Assembly (NCBI GenBank): GCA_016776725.1
Contig: JADHSV010000019.1
Location: forward strand, 1 to 55,865
Origin: Rhodospirillales bacterium
GTDB taxonomy: Bacteria > Pseudomonadota > Alphaproteobacteria > Rhodospirillales > Shumkoniaceae
Length of the DNA stretch: 55,865 nucleotides
Direction of reading: 5' to 3'
Within the stretch, counting starts at the first letter, position 1; every line of letters begins with the position of its first letter. The notes beneath the pieces are model-generated. The model did no database searches and was not told the origin of the DNA. It saw only the letters and a list, made by a program, of their open reading frames with translations. A program made the translations under genes and the position numbers. Below, one piece after another: positions 29,366 to 38,304 of the stretch.

Positions 29366-30082
29366 CTAGCGGATAACCGTAAACACGCCGTCCCCCCGGA
29401 CGACGCTCCCAAACGCTCCCGGATTGTGAAGCGAAAACACGAGAATTGGAACCTTGTTGTCCCGCGCGAGAACAATTGCTGCCGCGTCCATGACCTTAAG
29501 GTCATTCATCAGCACATCCCGATAGCTCAATTCGTCATATCGCTCGGCGTCCGTATCCATTTTCGGATCTGCGGAGTAGACGCCGTCAACCTGCGTCGCC
29601 TTCAGAATGGCGTCGCACCCCATTTCGACGGCGCGCAGCGCGGCCGCCGTATCGGTCGTGAAAAACGGGTTTCCGGTGCCGGAGGCGAAAATGACCACCC
29701 GGCCTTTTTCCATATGTCGGATGGCCCGGCGGCGGATATAGGATTCACAAACCGAAGCAATGGGGATGGCCGATTGAACCCGGGTTTCCACACCCTTCTT
29801 CTCAAGGGTGTTCTGGATGGCCAGCGCATTAATGACGGTGGCCAACATACCCATATAATCGGCGCTGGCACGATCCAGCCCGGCATCCTGCGCCATATTG
29901 CCACGGAAGATATTTCCGGCGCCGACAACCACCGACACCTGGACGCCCATTTCGGTTACCGCTTTGATCTCTTCGGTGATGCGATTAACGGTATCGAAGT
30001 CAAAACCAAATTCCCGATTGCCCATCAAACCTTCACCGGAGAGTTTTAGTAAAACACGCCGATATTTCGGTTTTGACGCCAT
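29366..30082 (-). CDS. pyrH: UMP kinase
   Basis: PyrH phosphorylates UMP to UDP for RNA precursors and UDP-sugars. The 238-residue amino-acid-kinase fold protein has the N-terminal [13 protein letters not shown] segment, the [10 protein letters not shown] nucleotide-site block near residue 52, [18 protein letters not shown] near residue 130 and [14 protein letters not shown] near residue 158. Two hairpins separate it from tsf, so part of its transcription may be regulated apart from rpsB-tsf. Confidence 0.97.
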   Translation of the reverse strand: MASKPKYRRVLLKLSGEGLMGNREFGFDFDTVNRITEEIKAVTEMGVQVSVVVGAGNIFRGNMAQDAGLDRASADYMGMLATVINALAIQNTLEKKGVETRVQSAIPIASVCESYIRRRAIRHMEKGRVVIFASGTGNPFFTTDTAAALRAVEMGCDAILKATQVDGVYSADPKMDTDAERYDELSYRDVLMNDLKVMDAAAIVLARDNKVPILVFSLHNPGAFGSVVRGDGVFTVIR

Positions 30083-30112
30083 GGGATCATCCGTCCGTTC
30101 AAATCAGATTAC

Positions 30113-30140
30113 AAAAACAGCCGCAGTCGCGCCTGCGGCT
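30113..30140 (-). terminator. intrinsic terminator ahead of pyrH
   Basis: On the minus strand an 8-bp perfect stem (AGCCGCAG/CTGCGGCT, 30119-30126 and 30133-30140, 6-base loop) is followed by GTTTTTG, a run of five T at 30113-30117. It has the classic form of a Rho-independent terminator and stands only 31 bases before the pyrH start. Confidence 0.8.
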
Positions 30141-30189
30141 TCATTCGATACTACACCATCCAACACCGGTCGGTCTTGAACAATTTGAG

Positions 30190-30229
30190 GGAATAACGGC
30201 CCTGCGTTGCTGTGCAGGGCCGTTATTCC
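30190..30229 (-). terminator. 16-bp perfect hairpin after tsf
   Basis: GGAATAACGGCCCTGC (30190-30205) and its exact complement (30214-30229) enclose an 8-base loop, 7 bases past the tsf stop. The core CGGCCCTGC/GCAGGGCCG is followed on the minus strand by TTATTCC, a moderate U-rich tail. It is likely the first of two terminators or a 3'-end protector for rpsB-tsf mRNA. Confidence 0.7.
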
Positions 30230-30236
30230 AAGAAGG

Positions 30237-31166
30237 TCAACCGCCTGCGGTCGCAGCGACTTCAGCAGCGAAATCTTCTTCTTTTTTGGCCAGGCCTTCG
30301 CCCAGCGCGTAACGGACAAAACCACCGACCGTGGCCGCGCCGCCAGCTTCCTTGCCGGCAGCAGCAACGACATCACCGACGTTGCTTTCGGTATCCATAA
30401 CGAACACCTGATCCACGAGGCAGGCTTCCTCGTAGAACTTACGCAGGCGGCCTTCGACCATCTTTTCAATGATGTTTTCGGGCTTGCCGCTGGCGCGGGC
30501 CTGATCGGAAAGAACGCTCTTTTCGCGTTCCAGCGCAGCCGGGTCCAGATCATCACGCGAAACCGACTGCGGGTTGGCGGCGGCAACGTGCATGGCGACG
30601 TGCTTGCCAACGGTCGCCAACTTGGCGGCGTCGGCTTCGGATTCCACGGCCACGAGAACCGCAATCTTGCCAAGGCCTTCGCCGGCCGCGTTGTGAATGT
30701 ACGATCCGAGAACGCCGTTTTCGACCTTGAGCACCTGGGCGCGACGAAGCGACATGTTTTCGCCGATGGTCGCAATCATGTGGGTCAACTGTTCGGCAAC
30801 GGTGCGGCCTTCGCCGCCCGGATACGCGGCGGCCTTGATGGTTTCCATGTCGCCACCGTTGGCCAGTGCGATATCGGCAACCGTTTTGACGTACTCCTGG
30901 AAGGTTTCGTTGCGCGCCACGAAGTCGGTCTCGGCGTTAACTTCGACGACCGCGCCGGCATTTCCATCAAGAGCCACGCCAACCAGGCCTTCCGAAGCAA
31001 TACGCCCGGCTTTCTTGGCGGCAGCAGCCAAACCCTTTTTGCGCAGCCAGTCGACACCGGCCTGAACGTCACCGTCGGTTTCGCCCAGCGCTTTCTTGCA
31101 GTCCATCATGCCCGCGCCCGTAAGCTCGCGCAGTTCCTTCACCAATGCGGCGGTAATCTGTGCCAT
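30237..31166 (-). CDS. tsf: translation elongation factor Ts
   Basis: EF-Ts exchanges GDP for GTP on EF-Tu. ATG 31166 with GAGGAAAACA upstream gives 309 residues starting [27 protein letters not shown], the standard N-terminus. The TDFVARN segment near residue 80 contacts EF-Tu. The open frame before this ATG is Lys/Arg/Pro-rich only because it reads the rpsB repeat tract out of frame. It lies 40 bases after rpsB, and two hairpins follow its stop. Confidence 0.97.
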   Translation of the reverse strand: MAQITAALVKELRELTGAGMMDCKKALGETDGDVQAGVDWLRKKGLAAAAKKAGRIASEGLVGVALDGNAGAVVEVNAETDFVARNETFQEYVKTVADIALANGGDMETIKAAAYPGGEGRTVAEQLTHMIATIGENMSLRRAQVLKVENGVLGSYIHNAAGEGLGKIAVLVAVESEADAAKLATVGKHVAMHVAAANPQSVSRDDLDPAALEREKSVLSDQARASGKPENIIEKMVEGRLRKFYEEACLVDQVFVMDTESNVGDVVAAAGKEAGGAATVGGFVRYALGEGLAKKEEDFAAEVAATAGG

Positions 31167-31206
31167 TGTTTTCCTCGTACAACTAAATCTTGCTTGTGTT
31201 TCGTGA

Positions 31207-32172
31207 TTAGGCTTCGGCCTTGGGCTCTTCCGCTGCGGCTTCCTCGGCCTTGGGTTCTTCAGCCTTGGGTTCTTCAGCCTTGGGTTCTTCGGCCTTGGCT
31301 TCTTCAGCCTTGGGTTCTTCAGCCTTGGCTTCTTCAGCCTTGGGTTCTTCGGCAGGAGCTTCCTCAGCCTTGGCCTCCTCGGCCTTGGCTTCCTCGGCGG
31401 GCGTTTCCTTAGCCGGAACTTCCTCGGGCAGAACCTCGACCGGGACTTCCTCGCTCTCGCCAACGTCGCCGCCGGTTGCCGTCATTTCCTCGCGGATACC
31501 GGAAAGAACCGTGCCGGCAATCAGATCGCAATACATGCTGATGGCGCGAATGGCGTCGTCATTGCCCGGAATGGGGAATTGGATGCCGTCCGGATTGCTG
31601 TTGCTGTCCAAAACCGCCACGACCGGAATGCCCAGCTTGTTGGCTTCGGCGATGGCGATGGCTTCCTTGTTGGTATCGATAACGAACATAATGTCCGGCA
31701 GGCCGCCCATGTCCTTGATGCCGCCCAGCGCGCGGTCCAGCTTGTCGCGCAAGCGGGTGATGCGCAGCAGTTCTTTCTTGGTCAATCCCTGGGTTTCGCC
31801 TTCAAGCTGTTCTTCCAGCGTACGAAGTTGCTTGATGGAATTTGAAATGGTCCGCCAGTTGGTCATCATACCGCCGAGCCAACGGTGGTTGACGTAGTAC
31901 TGACCGCATTTCTTGGCCGCTTCGGCGACCTTGCCGCTGGCCTGACGCTTGGTTCCGACGAACAGCACGCGGCCACCGGCCGACACCACTTCCTCGACCG
32001 CCTTCATGGCCTGATAGAGCATGGGAACGGTCTGCTGAAGGTCGATGATGTGAATTTTGCTGCGCACGCCAAAAAGATACGGCCCCATCTTGGGGTTCCA
32101 GCGGCGGGTGTTATGTCCGAAATGTACGCCTGCTTCCACGAGCTGACGCATAGTAAACGTGGGAAGTGCCAT
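31207..32172 (-). CDS. rpsB: ribosomal protein S2 with long repetitive acidic C-terminal tail
   Basis: S2 is a 30S body protein. ATG 32172 is chosen because AAAGGACC precedes it and [29 protein letters not shown] is the family N-terminus. Core signatures are [10 protein letters not shown] near residue 66, [12 protein letters not shown] near residue 90 and [27 protein letters not shown] near residue 187. The core ends near residue 240, where about 225-245 is normal. The remaining about 80 residues are Glu/Ala/Lys/Pro only, mainly twelve pentapeptide units. Tails of this kind occur in other alphaproteobacterial S2 proteins, but the regular repeat is notable. A promoter and a hairpin-rich leader lie upstream. 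Confidence 0.97.
   Translation of the reverse strand: MALPTFTMRQLVEAGVHFGHNTRRWNPKMGPYLFGVRSKIHIIDLQQTVPMLYQAMKAVEEVVSAGGRVLFVGTKRQASGKVAEAAKKCGQYYVNHRWLGGMMTNWRTISNSIKQLRTLEEQLEGETQGLTKKELLRITRLRDKLDRALGGIKDMGGLPDIMFVIDTNKEAIAIAEANKLGIPVVAVLDSNSNPDGIQFPIPGNDDAIRAISMYCDLIAGTVLSGIREEMTATGGDVGESEEVPVEVLPEEVPAKETPAEEAKAEEAKAEEAPAEEPKAEEAKAEEPKAEEAKAEEPKAEEPKAEEPKAEEAAAEEPKAEA
31216..31395 (-). repeat. 12 tandem 15-bp units encoding EE(A/P)KA in rpsB
   Basis: Read on the minus strand the segment encodes twelve consecutive pentapeptides: [60 protein letters not shown]. The 15-bp units are near-identical at DNA level, so in-frame gain or loss by slippage or recombination is likely. Confidence 0.9.
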
Positions 32173-32290
32173 TACTCTGGTCCTTTTCCGGTTGGCCTCC
32201 ACGGGCATGGTCCGAAACCATTTTCGGACACCGGAGCGACGAACCCGGCGAATTTGCGCCGGAGCCGCGAGCCCGTGTGCGGATTTACAA
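32173..32290 (-). promoter_or_regulatory. structured rpsB 5' leader
   Basis: Between the promoter and the start codon the minus-strand leader (about 120 bases) has two perfect hairpins: CCGGCG/CGCCGG (32245-32250 and 32257-32262, 6-base loop) and GTCCGAAA/TTTCGGAC (32210-32217 and 32222-32229, 4-base loop). S2 is known to repress its own mRNA through the leader in E. coli. A similar role here is inference from position and structure only. Confidence 0.45.
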
Positions 32291-32297
32291 GGGCGCG

Positions 32298-32326
32298 TAT
32301 TTAGCGCTCCCGCCCACGGAATGCAA
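32298..32326 (-). promoter_or_regulatory. rpsB promoter
   Basis: On the minus strand TTGCAT (32321-32326) and TAAATA (32298-32303) are separated by exactly 17 bases, a good sigma-70-type match. It lies just past the stop of the NYN gene and about 125 bases before the rpsB start, so the rpsB operon can be expressed independently of the accessory islet. Confidence 0.65.
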
Positions 32327-32342
32327 GGGAATTCGGAGGGAG

Positions 32343-32966
32343 TCAAGCCCAGTCGGCAGGCTTGTGAATGCGGGTTCCTGGAATTTGATCAGGAAGCAAA
32401 GCGTTTCTGGGCGCACCGGGGCGAATTGTCCGAACAAAATTCGCATGTCGTTGGAGTTGCCGGGAAGTCCGGTGGTGTCCCGGAGTTATCAACCCGAGAA
32501 CCTTTTCGGGGTGATGAATTCGGACCAACTGCATCGCTTCCGCCATATCGCTGTCGTTTGAAACGATCACCGCGCAATCGTAATTATCCAGCCAGGCATC
32601 ATTAAGCAAGTGAACGGACAAATTAACATCCGACCCCTTTTCTTCAGTTTTGATTACCTCAGTGGTATTCGGAGGAGGATTGGCGTTCGCCATGCGCACT
32701 TTGTGCTGAAGAAAGTGCCCATAATGGACAGAAATTTCGGGGATGTAAGCTTCCAGCGCGCGAATATAGGCTTGTTGCCGTTGCGGGGCGGAAGGGTTGC
32801 CTGGGTTCGCTTTTACAAGCGCTGTGAAATAGTTAATGTTCACAATCTGGTTTTGCGGGCCCAATACATTGGTAAAAAGGGCCTTTAAATCCAGCCACTT
32901 GAACGAAGTTCCCTTCAGGCATCCATAGTACAGATTAAATCCGTCCACATAAACAGCCGTTCTCAA
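32343..32966 (-). CDS. NYN-domain (LabA/DUF88, PIN-like) protein
   Basis: A 207-residue protein with the NYN fold, a PIN-like nuclease family found in RNA processing and in some defence or toxin contexts. Acidic residues expected at the metal site are visible: Asp8 in [12 protein letters not shown], the Lys-Gly-Ser-Asp of [14 protein letters not shown] near residue 110 and [10 protein letters not shown] near residue 135. The start is TTG 32966 with GGGAGG 6 bases upstream; no ATG fits better. It sits between rpsB and a DUF4238 gene in what otherwise is a conserved housekeeping region, which suggests an acquired gene. A promoter-like element and a terminator-like hairpin stand directly upstream. 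Substrate unknown. Confidence 0.8.
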   Translation of the reverse strand: MRTAVYVDGFNLYYGCLKGTSFKWLDLKALFTNVLGPQNQIVNINYFTALVKANPGNPSAPQRQQAYIRALEAYIPEISVHYGHFLQHKVRMANANPPPNTTEVIKTEEKGSDVNLSVHLLNDAWLDNYDCAVIVSNDSDMAEAMQLVRIHHPEKVLGLITPGHHRTSRQLQRHANFVRTIRPGAPRNALLPDQIPGTRIHKPADWA

Positions 32967-32980
32967 ATGAAACCTCCCAG

Positions 32981-33008
32981 AAAAAGCAAAGGCCCCTTAC
33001 GGGGCCTT
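32981..33008 (-). terminator. intrinsic terminator or attenuator directly upstream of the NYN gene
   Basis: AAGGCCCC (32989-32996) and GGGGCCTT (33001-33008) form a perfect 8-bp stem with a 4-base loop. On the minus strand it is followed by TGCTTTTT (T-run 32981-32985). The NYN gene's ribosome-binding site begins only 3 bases further on. It either ends the DUF4238 transcript, ends a short RNA, or attenuates NYN expression. Confidence 0.75.
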
Positions 33009-33044
33009 GCGGTCTGCAGACGAGTCCGACAGACGGTGTTGCAC

Positions 33045-33074
33045 AATATGTAGTCTAAATATTCAATTAGTCAA
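33045..33074 (-). promoter_or_regulatory. promoter-like element upstream of the NYN gene
   Basis: On the minus strand TTGACT (33069-33074) is followed after 18 bases by CATATT (33045-33050, 4 of 6 matches to the -10 consensus). The interval is AT-rich. A transcript from here would run about 55-60 bases before reaching the terminator at 32981-33008. Confidence 0.4.
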
Positions 33075-33148
33075 CATAAAAGGGGATAAGTAGCTGTCCA
33101 CGAGATCCTACCTCAGTATGGGGATTCACGCCATTTTCTTCTCCGAAA

Positions 33149-34009
33149 TTACCGAGCGTATAAATCGGTACCAATTGTCTTCGCGAACGCACGTTCTTTA
33201 TCGAAACTGTTCCGTGACGACAAAACGAAGCGAGATGCCATAAAAACTTGGCCGGAGTTCTCGCTTTCGACCATTTCGTCCGAAAAAACGACAGGAGAAA
33301 GGCTCCGGTCAAACTTTGCGATCTTCTCCCAAGGGGGCTCTTTTGGGTAGCAGTACATAACGATGTCGGATGCCAGCGGGAATACTACATAGGTGCCAGC
33401 CGAATGTAGTCCAACTTTCAACCACATCGCATTGTCGCCAGTTCGAAACGCCACCGGATTGTCCGATGAAATAAAGGGCGTTAGGGTTGCGTTGCGGCCG
33501 AACACCCATGTTGCGCTCTGAATTCGATCCGCGAGTCCTCGAACTGACTTATCGTCCCAAAGCAGGTCGGTATGGAGGAGGCGACTCTCTTCGGCAGAAA
33601 CTGGCTTTTGAATTTCAGAATTTTCGGCGATAATTGTGAGAAATTCTCTGGTGTCGGCGGTACGCAGAAACTGCAAAGCTATATAAAGTGACACGAGCTT
33701 CCTGTTTATTTTCGGAATTTTCACTTTTTCTACCGGCTCCATCTGCCGAAGCCAGTCCAACCATTGCCCCGTGATGCGCGCTACTTCCCCTTCGAGGTGG
33801 GAGAATTGCTTTTCCATTGTGAGAGGGTCGTGGCCATTTTCAGCCAGTTCAGTCAGATGATAGAAGTGTTTTTCCGCAGCCACTTTTTTTGGCGAAGCGG
33901 AGAAAATCCGGTCTCGTTCTCGGTCCCATAGCCAAAGGCGACCCGATACGTCGGTGAATCTACGAAGGTAAAATTGAGGTACGTAGTGGTGTAATTTTGG
34001 CTCACCCAT
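33149..34009 (-). CDS. DUF4238 domain-containing protein
   Basis: A 286-residue soluble protein that opens with HHYVPQFYLRRF, the signature of DUF4238. The segment TPFISSDNPVAF near residue 175 is also typical. No function is established for the family. The gene is visibly less GC-rich than its neighbours and, with the NYN gene, interrupts the rpsB-dnaE interval, so horizontal acquisition is plausible. The ATG at 34009 follows TTGAGGA. There is no sign of truncation. About 140 non-coding bases separate its stop from the terminator upstream of the NYN gene. Confidence 0.75.
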   Translation of the reverse strand: MGEPKLHHYVPQFYLRRFTDVSGRLWLWDRERDRIFSASPKKVAAEKHFYHLTELAENGHDPLTMEKQFSHLEGEVARITGQWLDWLRQMEPVEKVKIPKINRKLVSLYIALQFLRTADTREFLTIIAENSEIQKPVSAEESRLLHTDLLWDDKSVRGLADRIQSATWVFGRNATLTPFISSDNPVAFRTGDNAMWLKVGLHSAGTYVVFPLASDIVMYCYPKEPPWEKIAKFDRSLSPVVFSDEMVESENSGQVFMASRFVLSSRNSFDKERAFAKTIGTDLYAR

Positions 34010-34142
34010 TCCTCAAGACCTGGAAATTTTGTGGCTGGAATTCTGTATTAAATCCACTGTTTACAAATTTTTACCGAGGAGTCCAGTCCCCTCTCATACT
34101 CTTCACGCAATCTGGGCCACCCCTCCTCGCTAAATGGCAAAA

Positions 34143-37100
34143 TCAAATTTCCTCGGCGCTCAGGACGCTCGGGATTTGCTGGATGGACCAGATGATCGAT
34201 GGTGAGACCGAATAGCCGCCCGGCAGGGCAATTTCGACCTGGCGTCCGTCATCTAGGCCGCAGATCAGGCTGATACGCCCCCTGCCCCGTCCTTCGCCGG
34301 CCAGCGTTTCTTTCAGGACGCTCAGGTGGCGCGCGTCGGCCAACCTGATTTTCAGGCCCGGACTGGCCCCGGCGGTGGCATCTGCGAGAGAAGCGACCGA
34401 TTGCGCGGTGAAACGCACGCCTTCCCCGTCAAACTGGGCGGTCGCCTTGACAAGCACGGCGTTGCCCACCTCTAGAGTTCCCCCGGCGGACGATAGAACC
34501 TCGGAAAAGGCCGTCACCTCAAAGTCACCGGTTTCGTCCGAGCACGCGACGAAGGCGTAACGCGCGCCCCGCGCCGATGTTCGCTCGCGCTTGGCCATAA
34601 CGATTCCGGCAAGCGACACGGGTCCGGAATGCCGCCCGGCCAACACGTCTGCGATGGATTTCACACCGATGCGTTTCAGGCTCTTTCCGTAGGCGCCAAG
34701 GGGATGCTCTGACAGGTAAATACCAACCGCCTCAAATTCATGGCGAAGGCGATCCGTTTTCGCCCAATCGGCCATGACGGGAAGGGTTTCAAGCGGCGCG
34801 GGCATGGCTGCTTCGCCGAACAGGCCGATCTGACTGCTGGCCTTCTCCGAGGCGACGGCGGCGGCGTGGCGCAACAGGGTTTCGATACCCTCGAACATCT
34901 GCCGACGGTTGGGGTTGAGGCTATCAAGAGCCCCGGCGCGAACCAGATTTTCAAATTGCCGCTTGTTGACGGCATGGGAATCCAAGCGGTTGGCAAGGTC
35001 GGTCAAATCCTTGAAGGCGCCGTTTTCCTTGCGCTCGCCGACCAGACCGGCCATGGCGCCGCTGCCCACGTTCTTGACGGCGGCCAGCGCATAACGAATT
35101 GCACCGTCCGTGCTTTCGCGGTCCCGTTCGACCGAGAATTCCACCAGCGAGGCGTTGACGTCAGGCGGCAGCAGCGCAATATCAAGACGGTCCAGTTCCT
35201 GCTTGTAAACCGCCATTTTGTCCGTGTTCTGCATATCCAGCGTCATGGACGCGGCAATGAACTCGACCGGGTGGTTGGCCTTCATGTAGGCCGTCTGGTA
35301 AGCGACCAGGGCATAGGCGGCGGCGTGGGATTTGTTGAAGCCGTACCCGGCGAATTTGGCGACCTGATCGAAAATATCGGAAGCCTTGCCCCTGGGGACC
35401 TTGCGTTCCACCGCTCCGGCCACAAAAATCTCGCGCTGTTTGTCCATCTCGGACTTGATCTTCTTGCCCATGGCCCGGCGCAAAAGATCGGCCCCGCCCA
35501 GGGTGAAGCCCGAAAGCTCCTGGGCGATCTGCATAACCTGTTCCTGATAGATCATGATCCCGAAGGTTTCCTTCAGGATGCTTTCCAGGGTCGGATACAG
35601 GTAGTCGGGCTCTTCTTCGCCGTGCTTGCGCCTGATATAGCTTGGGATGTTGTCCATCGGGCCCGGCCGATAGAGGGCCACGATAGCGATGATTTCCTCG
35701 AAGGTATCGGGTTTGAGCTTGCGCAAAACGTCGCGCATTCCCGCGCTTTCCAACTGGAACACGCCCGTGGTTTCGGCCCGCGCCAGCATCTCGAAGGTCG
35801 GTCCGTCATCAAAGGGAAGTTTGGACAGATTGATTTCTATGCCCCGGTCCGCCACCAGTTCGACCGCCTTGGACAGAACGGTCAGCGTTTTCAGGCCCAG
35901 GAAATCGAATTTTACCAGCCCCGCCGATTCCACCCACTTCATATTAAAGCCGGTGACCGGCATGTCGGAACGCGGATCGCGGTAAAGCGGTATCAGCTCT
36001 TCCAGCGGACGGTCGCCAATGACCACACCGGCGGCATGGGTGGACGCGTGACGGTAAAGCCCTTCAAGCCGCCGGGCGAAGTTGAACAGCCGCGCCACCG
36101 ACTGGTCTTCCTCGATCATTTGCTTCAATTGCGGTTCGGCGGCCCGCGCCTGATCCAGCGTTGTCGGCTTGGCCGGATTGTTGGGCACCAGCTTGCAGAT
36201 GCGGTCCACCTGCGGATAGGGCATCTGCAAGACGCGGCCCACATCGCGCAGCACCGCGCGGGCCTGCAATTTTCCAAAGGTGATGATCTGGGCCACCTTG
36301 TCGCGGCCGTATTTCTCCTGAACATGGCGGATGACCAGATCGCGCTTGTCCTGACAGAAATCGATGTCAAAGTCAGGCATGGACACGCGTTCGGGGTTAA
36401 GAAATCGCTCGAACAAAAGACCGAAGCGTATTGGATCTAAATCAGTAATGGTCAATGACCACGCCACCACTGAACCAGCCCCCGACCCACGCCCGGGCCC
36501 CACCGGAACCGAGTGGTCGTTAGCCCAGTGAATGAATTCCGCGACAATCAGAAAATAGCCGGGGAAGCCCATTTCAACGATGATGCCCATTTCCTCGTCG
36601 AGGCGGTCGAAATACTTCTTTTCGGTCTTGGCGCGCACCTCGTCGGTCATGTCGTCGGTCAGGACCTGGTTTTTCAGCCGGATTTCTAGGCCGCGCCGGG
36701 CCATGTCAAGCAGCTCGTCCGCTTCGTTACGCCCCTCGCCGCAGTCGTAGGGTGGCAAAATCGGATCGATCTTCTCGACCATGACGGCGCAGCGCCGGGC
36801 GATTACCAGGGTGTTGTCCACGGCCTCGGGCAAATCAGCGAACAGAGTTCGCATTTCCTCGGCGTTTTTGAAACCGTGCTCGCGGGTCAGGCGCCGACGG
36901 TCGTCCTCGGATACATACTTGCCCTCGGCGATGCAGATCAGTGCATCGTGGGCGTCGTACATGTCGGGTTCGGAAAAGAATGCCTCGTTGGTAGCAACCA
37001 GGGGCAAATCGTGGGCATAGGCCAGATCAACCAACGGCCCTTCGATTTCGGCCTCGATCGGCATGCCGTGGCGCATGACTTCCACATAGAGACGTTCGGG

Positions 37101-37613
37101 AAACGCTTCCTTGAGACGCAAAAGAACGGCCTCGGCGGCATCAAAGCGGCCTTCGCCCAAAAGCCGCCCCACCGGGCCGGACGGGCCGCCGGTAAGGGCG
37201 ATCACCCCTTCGGAACAGCTTTGCAGCGCGTCAAGGGGTACATGGGGTTCGTCATCGTCCGCGGAGTCGAGAAAGGCGGTTTTGAGCAGCTTTAGCAGGT
37301 TCTTGTAGCCCGCCTCGTTCTGGGCCAGAAGGATAAGGCCATCGGACCCGACCGATGTCGGCGCCCTGAACTTATCGTCGCGTTCGCGTTCGCGCGCAAT
37401 CGCCACCTGGCAACCCAGGATCGGCTGAATTCCGGCACCTGCGCAGGCTGACGAAAACTCCATGGCGCCGAACATGTTGTTGGTATCGGTCATCGCCACG
37501 GCGGGCATGCGCCTATCCGCTGCCAGCTTCACCAGATCGGGAACGCGAATGGCGCCTTCAAGCAACGAGTAGGCGGAGTGGACGCGCAGATGAACGAAAT
37601 CGGCATGAGCCAT
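34143..37613 (-). CDS. dnaE: DNA polymerase III alpha subunit
   Basis: The replicative polymerase catalytic subunit, 1156 residues, normal for DnaE1. Domains in order: PHP (FVHLRVHSAYSLLEGAI at the N-terminus), palm with the catalytic acidic pair in MPDFDIDFCQDKR near residue 408 and GPGRGSGAGSVVAWSL near residue 369, fingers (FGIMIYQEQVMQIAQELSGF near residue 690), helix-hairpin-helix and the OB domain near residue 990 (SLAGIVMAKRERTSARG). It begins 4 bases after the lolD stop, so lolC-lolD-dnaE probably form one transcript. Confidence 0.98.
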   Translation of the reverse strand: MAHADFVHLRVHSAYSLLEGAIRVPDLVKLAADRRMPAVAMTDTNNMFGAMEFSSACAGAGIQPILGCQVAIARERERDDKFRAPTSVGSDGLILLAQNEAGYKNLLKLLKTAFLDSADDDEPHVPLDALQSCSEGVIALTGGPSGPVGRLLGEGRFDAAEAVLLRLKEAFPERLYVEVMRHGMPIEAEIEGPLVDLAYAHDLPLVATNEAFFSEPDMYDAHDALICIAEGKYVSEDDRRRLTREHGFKNAEEMRTLFADLPEAVDNTLVIARRCAVMVEKIDPILPPYDCGEGRNEADELLDMARRGLEIRLKNQVLTDDMTDEVRAKTEKKYFDRLDEEMGIIVEMGFPGYFLIVAEFIHWANDHSVPVGPGRGSGAGSVVAWSLTITDLDPIRFGLLFERFLNPERVSMPDFDIDFCQDKRDLVIRHVQEKYGRDKVAQIITFGKLQARAVLRDVGRVLQMPYPQVDRICKLVPNNPAKPTTLDQARAAEPQLKQMIEEDQSVARLFNFARRLEGLYRHASTHAAGVVIGDRPLEELIPLYRDPRSDMPVTGFNMKWVESAGLVKFDFLGLKTLTVLSKAVELVADRGIEINLSKLPFDDGPTFEMLARAETTGVFQLESAGMRDVLRKLKPDTFEEIIAIVALYRPGPMDNIPSYIRRKHGEEEPDYLYPTLESILKETFGIMIYQEQVMQIAQELSGFTLGGADLLRRAMGKKIKSEMDKQREIFVAGAVERKVPRGKASDIFDQVAKFAGYGFNKSHAAAYALVAYQTAYMKANHPVEFIAASMTLDMQNTDKMAVYKQELDRLDIALLPPDVNASLVEFSVERDRESTDGAIRYALAAVKNVGSGAMAGLVGERKENGAFKDLTDLANRLDSHAVNKRQFENLVRAGALDSLNPNRRQMFEGIETLLRHAAAVASEKASSQIGLFGEAAMPAPLETLPVMADWAKTDRLRHEFEAVGIYLSEHPLGAYGKSLKRIGVKSIADVLAGRHSGPVSLAGIVMAKRERTSARGARYAFVACSDETGDFEVTAFSEVLSSAGGTLEVGNAVLVKATAQFDGEGVRFTAQSVASLADATAGASPGLKIRLADARHLSVLKETLAGEGRGRGRISLICGLDDGRQVEIALPGGYSVSPSIIWSIQQIPSVLSAEEI

Positions 37614-37617
37614 GGGG

Positions 37618-38304
37618 TCAGCCTTCGATCAATTTACCGTTCTCAAGGCGGACGATGCGGTCCATACGGCCCGCAAGCTCGGTATTGTGAGTGGCGATCA
37701 GCAAAGCCAGCCCGGCCCCGCGCGCCAGGCGCAAAAGCACGGAGAACACATCCGCCGCCGTTTCCGGATCGAGGTTGCCGGTCGGTTCGTCAGCCAGCAT
37801 CAGGCCCGGCGCATTGGCCAGCGCACGCGCAATGGCGACACGCTGCTGTTCACCGCCGGAAAGCTGGCCCGGACGATGGCTGGCGCGCTCGGTCAACCCC
37901 AGAACACCCAGCAGTTCCCCGGCGCGTGCGGCGGCTTCGTCTTTGGCAAGCCCCGCGATGATTTGCGGAACGACGATATTTTCCAGGGCCGAGAATTCCG
38001 GCAGCAGATGATGATACTGGTAAACAAAGCCGATGTTGTGACGGCGCAGCCGCGTGCGGGCATCGTCGTTCAGGTCGCTGCCGGTTTGTCCCGAAATGGT
38101 GATTTCGCCGGTATCGGGCGGTTCCAGCAGCCCCGCGATATGCAAGAGCGTCGATTTCCCGGCCCCCGACGGGCCGACCAGCGCGACCACCTCACCCGAG
38201 TTGATTTGCAGATCGACGCCCTTCAAGACTTCGAGAAAACCCCGTCCCTGCTCGAACTTGCGGGTGACGGCATCCAGCTTCAGCACAACGTTATTCTCAT
38301 TCAT
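37618..38304 (-). CDS. lolD: lipoprotein-releasing ABC transporter, ATPase subunit
   Basis: LolD powers the LolCDE-type complex that extracts outer-membrane lipoproteins from the inner membrane and hands them to LolA. The 228-residue ATPase shows Walker [10 protein letters not shown] near residue 44, the Q-loop in [17 protein letters not shown], signature [15 protein letters not shown] near residue 148 and Walker [13 protein letters not shown]. It overlaps the permease gene by 8 bases and ends 4 bases before dnaE. Confidence 0.95.
   Translation of the reverse strand: MNENNVVLKLDAVTRKFEQGRGFLEVLKGVDLQINSGEVVALVGPSGAGKSTLLHIAGLLEPPDTGEITISGQTGSDLNDDARTRLRRHNIGFVYQYHHLLPEFSALENIVVPQIIAGLAKDEAAARAGELLGVLGLTERASHRPGQLSGGEQQRVAIARALANAPGLMLADEPTGNLDPETAADVFSVLLRLARGAGLALLIATHNTELAGRMDRIVRLENGKLIEG

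Noticed and set aside
31216..31395. The regular repeats as a possible CRISPR array or minisatellite in non-coding DNA.
   Set aside because: The units are 15 bp with no spacers and lie in frame within rpsB.
31167..31463. A 99-residue Lys/Arg/Pro-rich N-terminal extension of EF-Ts.
   Set aside because: It is the rpsB pentapeptide tract read in another frame. A standard EF-Ts N-terminus with a good ribosome-binding site begins at 31166.
34740..36440. A 566-codon open frame antisense to dnaE.
   Set aside because: It is a by-product of high third-position GC in dnaE; it has no ribosome-binding site or recognisable domain.
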